Part shown: one piece after another, positions 1-6,651 of the stretch
How the letters are laid out: each line of letters begins with the position of its first letter
Position numbering within the stretch: position 1 is the stretch's first letter
Assembly: GCA_030705665.1 (NCBI GenBank)
Contig: JAUZQA010000173.1
Location: 1-8,020 of the forward strand
DNA from: Bacillota bacterium
GTDB taxonomy: Bacteria > Bacillota > Bacilli > Bacillales_B > DSM-18226
Direction: 5' to 3'
Length of the DNA stretch: 8,020 bases
Notes under the pieces: model-generated
The model's input: the letters and a program-made list of their open reading frames with translations, nothing else
What the model was told of the DNA's origin: nothing
Database searches by the model: none
Program-made: the position numbers and the translations under genes

Positions 1-2
1 AT

Positions 3-419
3 TCAGATATTACAGCCGAATTATTTTTGGATATTGGATATGTGTACAACGATCAATCCATTGACCACAAAATGCATGACGAAGTGTTGGCAGAATGGAA
101 AAAAGATTCACATGGTCGTGTAAGTTTATTAGGAGCAGTGTATGTAGATGGTGGGGAGTTCAGTCAAAAACTTGCTGGAAACCGTTTTCGTATATTCAAA
201 AAAGAAATGGCCACTGCACTTAAAGGAATTGTCTTTGGAGACCACCCCTTTTACGTATATTATCCCGTCCTCCTTAATGCACCCATCTATATCCATTACC
301 TATCTAGATATCCAGAATTTAGGAAAATTATTTATTATGGCACACCACGCCAACATTTGAACCAAATCTACCAAACTTCATTTACTTATGACAAGGTTCA
401 GCGTGATACATCGAAATGA
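3..419 (+). CDS. Hypothetical protein, C-terminal part (left-truncated by window edge)
   Basis: The frame is open from the left edge and stops with TGA at 417-419, giving 138 visible residues. A TTG at 27 could serve formally as a start, but no ribosome binding site precedes it and the frame continues upstream, so this is read as the tail of a longer protein. It is a mixed soluble-looking sequence rich in aromatic residues (for example FYVYYPVLL and IYIHYL), with no membrane span, signal peptide or catalytic motif that I recognise. The last 14 residues (TSFTYDKVQRDTSK) and the stop lie inside copy 1 of the 48-bp repeat, so the native C-terminus may have been replaced or extended. It converges on the monooxygenase gene at 497-1579. 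Function unknown. Confidence 0.6.
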   Translation, partial: SDITAELFLDIGYVYNDQSIDHKMHDEVLAEWKKDSHGRVSLLGAVYVDGGEFSQKLAGNRFRIFKKEMATALKGIVFGDHPFYVYYPVLLNAPIYIHYLSRYPEFRKIIYYGTPRQHLNQIYQTSFTYDKVQRDTSK

Positions 420-422
420 GGT
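375..422 (+). repeat. 48-bp interspersed hairpin repeat, copy 1
   Basis: It starts ACTTCATTTACTTATGA and ends GAAATGAGGT, with 40 of 48 positions matching copy 2. The outer arms pair with one T.G wobble (third pair) and one A/G mismatch at the inner end. The inner stem is imperfect (CAAGG against GCGTG), but its outermost pair is C-G where copies 2 and 3 have T-A, a paired change on both sides. A TTTT run follows on the right; the left flank lacks the A-run seen at the other copies. This copy overlaps the coding end and stop codon of the left-edge gene. Confidence 0.8.
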
Positions 423-430
423 TTTACTAA

Positions 431-463
431 CTATTTTTTAAGGTGATTTTTCACCATAAATAG
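431..463. terminator. Hairpin between convergent genes, possible terminator
   Basis: CTATTT at 431-436 pairs with AAATAG at 458-463, and inside it GGTGA (442-446) pairs with TCACC (451-455) around a TTTTT loop. It lies between the stop of the left-edge gene and the stop of the convergent monooxygenase gene, where a shared terminator is expected. Neither side has an uninterrupted T-run directly after the stem, so termination strength is uncertain. Confidence 0.45.
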
Positions 464-496
464 CTTTCACTATTTTTCCCAATATAGTACCTAAAT

Positions 497-1579
497 TTAA
501 AAATATTGTGAAATATGGGTTTTCCCTCCCGTTTCCCGCCGAATGACGGGTGCTACTTCTGTTGCCAATCTCTCAATGTTCTCAGCGACTTTATTAAATG
601 GCATACCACCAATATCCATTTGAGCAATAAACCGCTGATGGCCGAATAACTCATATTGATGCATTATTTTTTCTATGATTTGCTGGGAGCTGCCGACAAA
701 TAATGCTGTTTCTGGCCCTGCCATCAGTTCGAAGTCCGCTCTGGACATATGGGTACTCATTCCACGCTGACGATTTAGGTATTTCCAATAATTTGAATGA
801 TACGGATAAAAGTCGTCTTTAGCCTGCCCTGTGGTCTTCGAAATAAAGGCATGTCCTGCTACGGTAATTTTCAAATCCACTAAAGGATGACCAGCTTTGA
901 CAGCCTCCTTTCTATAAATATCGACAAGTGGTTTAAATCGGATTGGATTTCCTCCAAGCACTACTAGTGTTAAATCCGTTCCCAATCTCCCCGCTCTCGC
1001 AGCACTTTCCGGGGTACCGCCCACTCCAACTGAAAGTGGAATACTTTTTTGTTTGGGCCTTGGTGCAATTTCTGCATCCTGTAATGGAGAGCGGAAACGA
1101 CCATTCCAGGTTACTCTTTCATTTTTATTTAGCTTTAGAAAAAGCTCAAGATGCTCTTCGTATAATTCATCATAATCATTCACATCATATCCGAATAAAG
1201 GAAAGGATTCGATAAAAGCCCCTCTTCCAGCAATGATTTCGGCCCTTCCGTTCGACAGTAAATCCAGTGTAGCAAAATCCTCAAATAACCTGACAGGATC
1301 CGCGGTATTTAAAACCGTCGTGGCACTGGTTAACTTTATTTGCTTTGTGACCTGCGAAATGGCTGATAAAACGGTCTGAGGAGATGACACAGCATAGTCC
1401 AGCCGATGATGTTCACCTACTCCAAATACATCAAGTCCAGCCTCATCTGCTAATTTTGCCGCTTCTAAAATTTCTTTTATCCGCTGACCTGTAGTTATTG
1501 TTTCTCCTGTATGGGGATTCGGACCCAAATCAGCTAGAGTATATACCCCAATTTCCATTCCCTTTTGAGTATCTATCAT
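497..1579 (-). CDS. LLM-class flavin-dependent monooxygenase (Atu2307/2I7G-like subgroup)
   Basis: This 360-residue protein is a luciferase-like (bacterial luciferase superfamily) TIM-barrel oxidoreductase, expected to use reduced flavin and O2 on an unknown substrate in the cytoplasm. Family features seen include the N-terminal strand MEIGVYTLADLGP (8-20), GVGEHHRLDYAVSSPQ (53-68), the stretch from EIIAGRGAFIESFP to the YDVNDYDEL region (114-139), GVGGTPESAARAGRLG (185-200) and QMDIGGMPFNKV (320-331). From memory, these match the subgroup typified by Atu2307 (PDB 2I7G). The ATG at 1577-1579 is chosen because GGAGG (minus strand, 1587-1591) lies 7 nt upstream; Met8, where many homologues begin, has purines too close to act as a binding site. 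The length is normal and the frame intact. It stands alone with its own promoter-like region and is not obviously linked to its neighbours. Substrate not predictable. Confidence 0.9.
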   Translation of the reverse strand: MIDTQKGMEIGVYTLADLGPNPHTGETITTGQRIKEILEAAKLADEAGLDVFGVGEHHRLDYAVSSPQTVLSAISQVTKQIKLTSATTVLNTADPVRLFEDFATLDLLSNGRAEIIAGRGAFIESFPLFGYDVNDYDELYEEHLELFLKLNKNERVTWNGRFRSPLQDAEIAPRPKQKSIPLSVGVGGTPESAARAGRLGTDLTLVVLGGNPIRFKPLVDIYRKEAVKAGHPLVDLKITVAGHAFISKTTGQAKDDFYPYHSNYWKYLNRQRGMSTHMSRADFELMAGPETALFVGSSQQIIEKIMHQYELFGHQRFIAQMDIGGMPFNKVAENIERLATEVAPVIRRETGGKTHISQYF

Positions 1580-1600
1580 TACTATTCCTCCAAAATGCTA

Positions 1601-1661
1601 ATGGTTTATATATTTATTAATTAACCATAATCATTATATTATTAATTACCTTGAATTAAAA
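1601..1661 (-). promoter_or_regulatory. Promoter and operator-like inverted repeat of the LLM monooxygenase gene
   Basis: On the minus strand a perfect -10 TATAAT sits at 1633-1638, with a weak -35 (TTTTAA, 1656-1661) 17 bp upstream. The expected transcription start, near 1626, falls at the edge of an inverted repeat whose 6-bp arms are ATGGTT (1601-1606) and AACCAT (1623-1628), separated by 16 AT-rich bases. An inverted repeat just downstream of the start is a common repressor position. The regulator is unknown, and the AT-richness makes the -10 call less specific. Confidence 0.45.
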
Positions 1662-1736
1662 ATATTTTAATCCGAGGTATTACTTTTTTCCGTCCTGATG
1701 ATCTTAAATAGATTTACTATTTAGAAAAGAAGCAAA

Positions 1737-1760
1737 GCAACTCTCAGCGTAGAGAGTTGC
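1737..1760 (-). terminator. Perfect 9-bp hairpin, terminator-like on the minus strand
   Basis: GCAACTCTC (1737-1745) pairs perfectly with GAGAGTTGC (1752-1760) around a 6-nt loop. Read on the minus strand it is followed by the T-rich tract TTTGCTTCTTTTCT, as in an intrinsic terminator; on the plus strand no T-run follows. It is the third hairpin downstream of the YjeM-type transporter gene, about 180 bp past its stop, with no gene of its own directly upstream. Confidence 0.6.
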
Positions 1761-1822
1761 CCTGTTATCAATATTGATACTATATGCACTTCATATCTTT
1801 AAATTGAAGCAACAAACAAAAA

Positions 1823-1870
1823 ACCTCATTTACTTATGATATGGTTCACCGTAACAGATCTAAATGAGGT
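1823..1870 (+). repeat. 48-bp interspersed hairpin repeat, copy 2
   Basis: This is the best preserved copy. The outer arms ACCTCATTTA and TAAATGAGGT are perfect 10-bp complements; a 7/7 internal loop (CTTATGA against ACAGATC) follows, then a 5-bp inner stem (TATGG/CCGTA, one T.G wobble) and the loop TTCA. Five A residues precede it, so on the minus strand the stem is followed by a T-run. It lies 70 bp past the stop of the transporter gene and can act as a second terminator. Confidence 0.85.
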
Positions 1871-1882
1871 ACTTTAAATAAG

Positions 1883-1914
1883 AAAAAAAGTGAAGCCTTT
1901 TTATGCTCCACTTT
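1883..1914 (-). terminator. Intrinsic terminator of the YjeM-type transporter gene
   Basis: On the minus strand GTGGAGC and GCTTCAC pair (plus positions 1905-1911 and 1890-1896, one G.T wobble) around an 8-nt loop, extended by AAA/TTT pairs. The stem runs into seven T residues (plus A-run 1883-1889). It sits 26 bp after the transporter stop codon. This is a standard intrinsic terminator. Confidence 0.85.
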
Positions 1915-1939
1915 ACTCTTTACTTTTTGAATTTTTAGG

Positions 1940-3463
1940 CTAACTTATTTTCTTTTGTTTCTGCTTTTCTATATTTTGTATTTTTTCATATCTGCTATAC
2001 ATTAACCAAGCAGCAACTGAGAAAATAACGGGTCCGGCCACACTCCAAATGGTTGTTTGTATATCCCCTTCTATAGCCGGCTGTATGATACTAAAGAAAT
2101 TTGCAAGTCCAACTGTCAGAACAACAATCCATGTCCAAATATTTGCGCCCAATTGCGTTTTATATACGATAAACGGCTTGTTGATTTCCACCTTTTTCTT
2201 AAAATACGGAAATGCGAGTGCGATAAATACATACGGTATTGTCATAGCCACGTTCGTCATCGAAACGAGTATGTTAAAGAATGCTGCCATTGTGCTTCCA
2301 CCGAAAGCAATTAGTGCAATCATTACACAAACAATAGCAGCCTGAATCCACATAGCATTAACAGGCAGCCCATTCTTTGTTTCACCGATTTTTCCGGGCC
2401 ACAATCTCTTAGGTGTTCCTTCAATTAGCTGCTTTAACGGCGAAAACATCAGGGTAAAGAACGCACCGGACAGTGCAAGGAACATTGACAATCCGATGAA
2501 TCTTGCGACCCCAGCACCTAAAGCTGCAGCTGCAGTATGGCTAGCCCCAAAAGCGGTACCTAGTGAGTAGCCTAAATTAGCCATAACGATATAACTTGCG
2601 TTTCCCAGGTTAACATTTGCAATACCCATTACAGATGCCCAGTTTGTGAATATTCCAATTAACAGTATTCCAAATGAATACCCTACAGCGATTATGGCTG
2701 CAGATAAGAGAATACCTTTCGGAAATGTTTTTTCCGGATTTTCTGTAACATCCACTAAACCGCCTACTGCTTCAAGTCCGCCATAAGCGAAGAGGGCATA
2801 TACCACAAAGGCTAATGATGCAATAATATCTCCTGCATATACAGGATTTGGTGTTTGCGTGAATGAATGCAACCCTGTAATCGGCTGCGCCAAATGTCCA
2901 TGATTCCCTATAAGTACTGCTATTGCACCAATCCAAAGAAATACATTCAATAACAAGACTGCAGAACCGCCTACAGAGGTTACTTTCTTAATCTTATCCA
3001 GACCCTTGGATGATGTATAGGTTACGATAAGAATCCATACAATTCCTAAAACCCCCAGAACCTGAGGTCCTCGAAGATTAAATAAAGTCCAATTTTGAGT
3101 TGTATCTTGTCCAAAGATAGCATTTGACACCGGAACCCACATACCGGATGCGACATTAACCATCCAAGTGATATAAGAAAAATACCACATGAACGTTCCT
3201 ATAAATGCAAATTTTGGACCGATGGATTTTTCCATCCATGAGTAGATACCGCCCTTTTCCTCTTTAAAGGCGGAACCGAATTCAGCTACCATTAAAGCAA
3301 AAGGAACAAAGAAAGTTATGGCTGAAAATATGAACCAAGGAATAGCAGCATAACCCATTTTATAAAATGATCTTGGAATGTTGTTGAATCCATAAACAGA
3401 AGTAAAAATCATTAATACTAGGGATATTAAAGTCAACTTTTTGGTTGTGTTTGTGTTTGACAC
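1940..3463 (-). CDS. yjeM: YjeM-type amino-acid transporter (APC superfamily, glutamate/GABA antiporter group)
   Basis: This 507-residue polytopic membrane protein has about 12 hydrophobic spans. The N-terminal stretch reading KKLTLISLVLMIFTSVYGF and then NNIPRSFYKMG (about 8-37), together with FALMVAEFGSAFKEEKGGIY (about 55-74), closely recalls Escherichia coli YjeM, itself about 500 residues and placed with glutamate/gamma-aminobutyrate antiporters. Transport of an amino acid or amine by exchange or proton coupling is inferred; the substrate is not known. The start is GTG (3461-3463), preceded by AGGGGGG (minus strand, 3470-3476) at 6 nt; an out-of-frame ATG overlaps that spacer. It is monocistronic, with a terminator 26 bp after the stop. 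No decarboxylase or other partner gene lies beside it, so a role in acid resistance is not supported here. Confidence 0.85.
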   Translation of the reverse strand: MSNTNTTKKLTLISLVLMIFTSVYGFNNIPRSFYKMGYAAIPWFIFSAITFFVPFALMVAEFGSAFKEEKGGIYSWMEKSIGPKFAFIGTFMWYFSYITWMVNVASGMWVPVSNAIFGQDTTQNWTLFNLRGPQVLGVLGIVWILIVTYTSSKGLDKIKKVTSVGGSAVLLLNVFLWIGAIAVLIGNHGHLAQPITGLHSFTQTPNPVYAGDIIASLAFVVYALFAYGGLEAVGGLVDVTENPEKTFPKGILLSAAIIAVGYSFGILLIGIFTNWASVMGIANVNLGNASYIVMANLGYSLGTAFGASHTAAAALGAGVARFIGLSMFLALSGAFFTLMFSPLKQLIEGTPKRLWPGKIGETKNGLPVNAMWIQAAIVCVMIALIAFGGSTMAAFFNILVSMTNVAMTIPYVFIALAFPYFKKKVEINKPFIVYKTQLGANIWTWIVVLTVGLANFFSIIQPAIEGDIQTTIWSVAGPVIFSVAAWLMYSRYEKIQNIEKQKQKKIS

Positions 3464-4133
3464 ACATTTCCCCCCTAATTATAGTTATCGTATACCTTCA
3501 AAACGGAATGTATACTTTGTATTACTTAAAATGTTTTTACATATTTTCATTTCAGCAAGGTAAATTAGATCAGAGTAGAAAATCTCACTAGGTTAATACT
3601 TGGGATTAATAAGAGGAAGATACTATGAATTTAAAAGGTATTCTAAAATAATATAATGACGCTTCCAAGAAAGCAATCTATTTTTGAAGCGCTTGATAAG
3701 AATTGACTGGCGACGAAGCAATGAGCTCTATAAATTTCAACTGAATCATTGTTTTTGAAGGTGGATTATAAACAGGATGGAAATATATTACTTTTCAAAA
3801 CAGAGAATCTCTTTCGGCCATCGTAAGTAAACGGAGAAATTGCTCTCTCTTTGCTTTTTTATTATATAAAAATAATTGTCTCATAACCACTATAATTCAC
3901 TGTTACAATCGTATGAACAATTTAAAGACCCCAACTGAGAGGAAGGGGTTATTTCTAAAAAAATATCTCGGATAATTTTTTGCTCATTTAGGAGTGCAGA
4001 TTCTCCTAAATATACACATTCTAATACTAGTAACCTCATCAAATTCCTTTAATTAGGCTCAGCATTTTTTCATTCAACTGTGATCTAAGTCTGCCTGTTC
4101 TTCTCTTCTTAACGTTGAAACTAGGCAATAAAA
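3464..4133. other. Long intergenic stretch without a convincing gene
   Basis: These 670 bases upstream of the transporter gene contain stops in all frames at short spacing. A ribosome-binding-like AGAGGAAG precedes ATG at 3625, but the frame ends after eight codons (MNLKGILK). Other short open runs (3656-3706 and 3726-3822) are unrelated to anything I recognise. GTATAC occurs twice (about 3492 and 3511) close upstream of the transporter gene. A hairpin lies at 3986-4011 and a weak one (GACCCC/GGGGTT) at 3927-3950. It may hold a decayed gene, a small RNA or only promoter DNA; the sequence does not decide. Confidence 0.4.
3986..4011. other. Perfect 9-bp inverted repeat, function unknown
   Basis: ATTTAGGAG (3986-3994) is perfectly complementary to CTCCTAAAT (4003-4011) with an 8-nt spacer. 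Neither strand shows a T-run directly after the stem, so it does not look like an intrinsic terminator. It lies far from any start codon, about 520 bp upstream of the transporter gene. Confidence 0.5.
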
Positions 4134-4181
4134 ACCTCACTTACTTGTGATACGGATCTCCGTAACGAATCTAAATGAGGT
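4134..4181 (+). repeat. 48-bp interspersed hairpin repeat, copy 3
   Basis: It matches copy 2 at 41 of 48 positions. Outer arms are ACCTCACTTA and TAAATGAGGT with one C/A mismatch that becomes a G.T wobble on the minus strand. The inner stem TACGG/CCGTA is fully Watson-Crick with loop ATCT. Four A residues end at its left edge, giving GAGGTTTTT on the minus strand. It lies 134 bp downstream of the LysR-type gene stop and is the best terminator candidate for that gene. Confidence 0.85.
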
Positions 4182-4314
4182 TATAAAACCATGAATATAT
4201 TTTATTTTTCATTTAAAGATCTACTTTACCACAGTCAAAACAAATACCTGTTTCATTTTATTTTCCATTTTTCAACGTTGAAGTCTTTTACTTTTGAGTA
4301 AATAATTTTGGGGT

Positions 4315-5184
4315 CTAAAAAAGTTTTAAAAATTCTTTTGCTGCTTTTGATAAGTAACTATTCTTCCTCCAAATTACTTTGGGTTCAGATATTAAGGTCT
4401 GATCCTTTAGCTGAATGACTCTCAATCCTCCCAATGAATGGAGGGATAATAACGAGAGCGGTAAGATCGTTGCACCAAACCCCGATGAAACGAGACCAAG
4501 TAACATAATTAAATCCTGACATTCGCACAGTATATTTGGTTCTAAATCTAACCGTTGAAATTCATTGACAATTTGTCCATACGCACCTAAACCATAGTTT
4601 GGTCGCAGAAGAATCAATGGCAAATCGATGATTTCCTCTAACCTACATTGTTCTGATCCACTCCATGTCCATTTTTCAGGCAAAACAAGCACATATGGGT
4701 CACTTTCCAATGTCATTTGAGAGATACTTTTTTCTGTTATTGGACTATTTGTTATCGCAATCTCAATCTGACGTTTAGATAACATTTTTATAAGATGAAT
4801 CGTTTCACCTTCCCATACTTTGAAAGTAAGACCTGGATTTTTCTCACGACTATCTACCACCTTAGAAAGAAGTAAAGATGCACAATAAAGATTGGATCCA
4901 ACAGATAAAATCCCACTGGCGCCTTTCCTCAATTCTTGAACTTCAACCATTGTTTCATCAAGTTTATTTAAAAGTTCTTTTGCTCGAAGAAGTAATCTTT
5001 CCCCCTCCAAGGTTAAATTAAGACTTTTGTTATCTCGATCAAATAAAACGACTCCTAGCTCTTCTTCCATTTGTTTGAGTTGTTTACTCAAAGGGGGTTG
5101 AGCAATATTTAATTTCTTTGCAGCGGTCGTGATCTTACCTTCTTCTGCTATAGTGACAAAGTATTTTAACTGTCGAATATCCAA
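4315..5184 (-). CDS. LysR-type transcriptional regulator
   Basis: This 289-residue protein has normal LysR length and architecture: an N-terminal winged helix-turn-helix (about 1-60; MDIRQLKYFVTIAEEG, then AAKKLNIAQPPLSKQL and LGVVLFDRD), a linker helix, and a substrate-binding domain (about 90-289). The start is TTG (5182-5184), supported by GGAGG (minus strand, 5192-5196) 7 nt upstream; MDIRQLKYF is the usual LysR beginning. It is transcribed away from the BenE permease gene across a 119-bp gap, the classic arrangement in which a LysR protein controls its divergent neighbour and itself. Regulators of aromatic-acid genes (BenM, CatM, BsdA) belong to this family, so benzoate or a similar acid is a plausible inferred effector. 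Its probable terminator is repeat copy 3. Confidence 0.92.
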   Translation of the reverse strand: MDIRQLKYFVTIAEEGKITTAAKKLNIAQPPLSKQLKQMEEELGVVLFDRDNKSLNLTLEGERLLLRAKELLNKLDETMVEVQELRKGASGILSVGSNLYCASLLLSKVVDSREKNPGLTFKVWEGETIHLIKMLSKRQIEIAITNSPITEKSISQMTLESDPYVLVLPEKWTWSGSEQCRLEEIIDLPLILLRPNYGLGAYGQIVNEFQRLDLEPNILCECQDLIMLLGLVSSGFGATILPLSLLSLHSLGGLRVIQLKDQTLISEPKVIWRKNSYLSKAAKEFLKLF

Positions 5185-5241
5185 GATGAAACCTCCATCA
5201 TACCCAAAAGATATAGTAAAAAGATAAAACAGATATTTTAA

Positions 5242-5280
5242 GTATTGATAAATTGAGTATACACTAAGATGTAATCTAAT
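5242..5280 (+). promoter_or_regulatory. Promoter of the BenE permease gene with possible LysR operator
   Basis: TTGAGT (5253-5258) and TCTAAT (5275-5280), spaced 16 bp, form a plausible sigma-A promoter ending about 24 bp before the chosen permease start. GTAT (5242-5245) and ATAC (5259-5262) form an interrupted dyad overlapping the -35, a position suited to control by the divergent LysR protein. The dyad is short and its spacing differs from the common ATAC-N7-GTAT form, so the operator call is weak. Confidence 0.45.
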
Positions 5281-5303
5281 TCATATGTTGAAGGAGAGTG
5301 ACT

Positions 5304-6551
5304 TTGTTGTTCAAAAAAAATACCATACAATTTCCAAAGCTTTTATCGGTTGGGAATATATCGAATGGATTTGTGTCCTGGCTTTTTGGTGCAGCAGGAC
5401 CATTATTAATTGTTTTACAAGCTGCTGCAAAAGGTCATTTGTCTGGTAGCATAACCAGCTCATGGATTTTCGCCATTTATGGAATGGGGGGACTCCTAAC
5501 GCTCATCGTCTCCTTATTTTATGGGCAACCCATAGGCTATGCCTTTTCAATACCTGGAGCCATTCTTGTCGGCTCAAGCTTAACCCATTATTCTTTCAAC
5601 CAAGTGGTTGGTGCCTATATTATAACCGGGATCCTTATTTTTCTTTTAGGCTTATCTGGCCTTGTTACAAAATTGATGAAGGTTTTGCCTATGCCGGTTA
5701 TGATGGGGATGGTGTCAGGCGTTTTACTCCCTTTCGGAACTGAAATGATCGGCTCGGTTATAAAAAATCCTTTACTCAACGGAATCCCGTTACTTGTCTT
5801 TCTTGCTCTTTCTTTTTTCTTACGATTTTCAAAAAAGTTTCCGCCTATATTAGGGGCGATCATTGCAGCAATTCTTTGTCTTAAATTTTTGCCGAACGTT
5901 TCTGCACAGCCTCTCCATATAGCAATGGGCATTCCCCATTTTATCATCCCATCATTTAGTTTTTCTGTTGTAGGGGAACTTGTCATTCCATTACTCTTAA
6001 CGGTTATTGCCATTCAAAATGCCCAAGGGATTGCTATGTTAGAGACCCATGGCTATCGTCCACCAATCAATGCCATGACCAATTGGAGCGGAATCGGTAC
6101 CATTATAAATGCTTTTTTTGGGGGCCACCCAGCCTGCATTGCAGGTCCCATGACGGGCTTACTTGTTAATAAAGAATCAGGCAAACTTGAACATAGGTAT
6201 GTCGCTGCTATTGTATTAGGAGTATTATCCTGTCTATTAGCTCTATTTTCTCCAATAGCTTCGCAAATTCCAAATGTCATTCCGGCCTCATTAATTCAAT
6301 TACTAGGTGGCGTCGCCATGATTAGTGTACTGGTTGACTCTTTGAAAATGAGTTTCTCTGGTCCATTCAAATCAGGCGCCCTCTTTTCCTTTATAATCAC
6401 AATATCTGGGATCTCTATTCTCCATATCGGAGCGCCATTCTGGGGTCTGGTTGGGGGTACCTTGGCCACCATATTCTTGGATAAACAAGATTTTTATAAA
6501 TCCGAATCAAGTGACCAAAACAATGAAACTAACTTGAGTGAAGCTTCCTAA
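5304..6551 (+). CDS. benE: BenE-family benzoate/proton symporter
   Basis: This 415-residue inner-membrane permease has about 11-12 hydrophobic spans. It carries recognisable BenE-family features: SWIFAIYGMGGLLTLIVS and then GQPIGYAFSIPG in the first third, VIAIQNAQGIAMLETHGYRP with MTNWSGIGTIINAFFGGHP in the middle, and the conserved HPACIAGPMTG motif. BenE proteins import benzoate or related aromatic acids with protons. AAGGAG at 5291-5296 places the TTG at 5304 at the right distance (7 nt); the in-frame GTG at 5298 begins 1 nt after that site and is unlikely, though it would add only two residues. The C-terminal tail (about 25 residues) is hydrophilic and Ser/Asn/Glu-rich. It is divergent from the LysR gene and followed by a strong terminator. 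No benzoate-degrading enzyme lies in the window, so the exact substrate is inferred. Confidence 0.88.
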   Translation: MLFKKNTIQFPKLLSVGNISNGFVSWLFGAAGPLLIVLQAAAKGHLSGSITSSWIFAIYGMGGLLTLIVSLFYGQPIGYAFSIPGAILVGSSLTHYSFNQVVGAYIITGILIFLLGLSGLVTKLMKVLPMPVMMGMVSGVLLPFGTEMIGSVIKNPLLNGIPLLVFLALSFFLRFSKKFPPILGAIIAAILCLKFLPNVSAQPLHIAMGIPHFIIPSFSFSVVGELVIPLLLTVIAIQNAQGIAMLETHGYRPPINAMTNWSGIGTIINAFFGGHPACIAGPMTGLLVNKESGKLEHRYVAAIVLGVLSCLLALFSPIASQIPNVIPASLIQLLGGVAMISVLVDSLKMSFSGPFKSGALFSFIITISGISILHIGAPFWGLVGGTLATIFLDKQDFYKSESSDQNNETNLSEAS

Positions 6552-6596
6552 CACCGTTTCTTTAGACATTGGATACATCACATGACACAATAAAGG

Positions 6597-6632
6597 GACA
6601 CCTAGACATAGTGCGGTCTAGGTGTCATTTAT
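6597..6632 (+). terminator. Intrinsic terminator of the BenE permease gene
   Basis: GACACCTAGAC (6597-6607) and GTCTAGGTGTC (6616-6626) form a perfect 11-bp stem around an 8-nt loop, followed by the T-rich tract ATTTATTTCTTT. It begins 46 bp after the permease stop codon. Confidence 0.85.
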
Positions 6633-6651
6633 TTCTTTGTATAGAATAAAA

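Noticed and set aside
943..1215. Plus-strand open frame inside the monooxygenase gene
   Set aside because: Antisense shadow of a strongly conserved gene, without a ribosome binding site or recognisable protein.
3625..3651. Eight-codon frame MNLKGILK with a good ribosome binding site
   Set aside because: Too short to claim as a gene, and no attenuator hairpin follows closely to support a leader peptide.
3805..3840. Minus-strand stretch with TTTACTTACGATGG, similar to the repeat's TTTACTTATGATAAGG
   Set aside because: Only about a dozen bases match, and neither terminal arm of the 48-bp element is present in register, so it is not counted as a fifth copy.
4033..4039. Isolated ACCTCAT resembling the left arm of the repeat
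   Set aside because: Seven bases with no following core or right arm; chance is sufficient.
4134..4194. Possible target-site duplication (ATAAAA on both sides of repeat copy 3)
   Set aside because: The left and right runs are simple AT-rich sequence, not in register with the element ends, and no similar duplication flanks the other copies.
4111..4280. AACGTTGAA present at 4111-4119 and 4272-4280, flanking repeat copy 3; the second lies in the palindrome TTCAACGTTGAA
   Set aside because: Nine-base repeats 160 bp apart are weak evidence; no inverted ends or transposase support a larger element.
5615..6013. Minus-strand open frame inside the permease gene
   Set aside because: Antisense shadow of the BenE coding sequence with no independent support.
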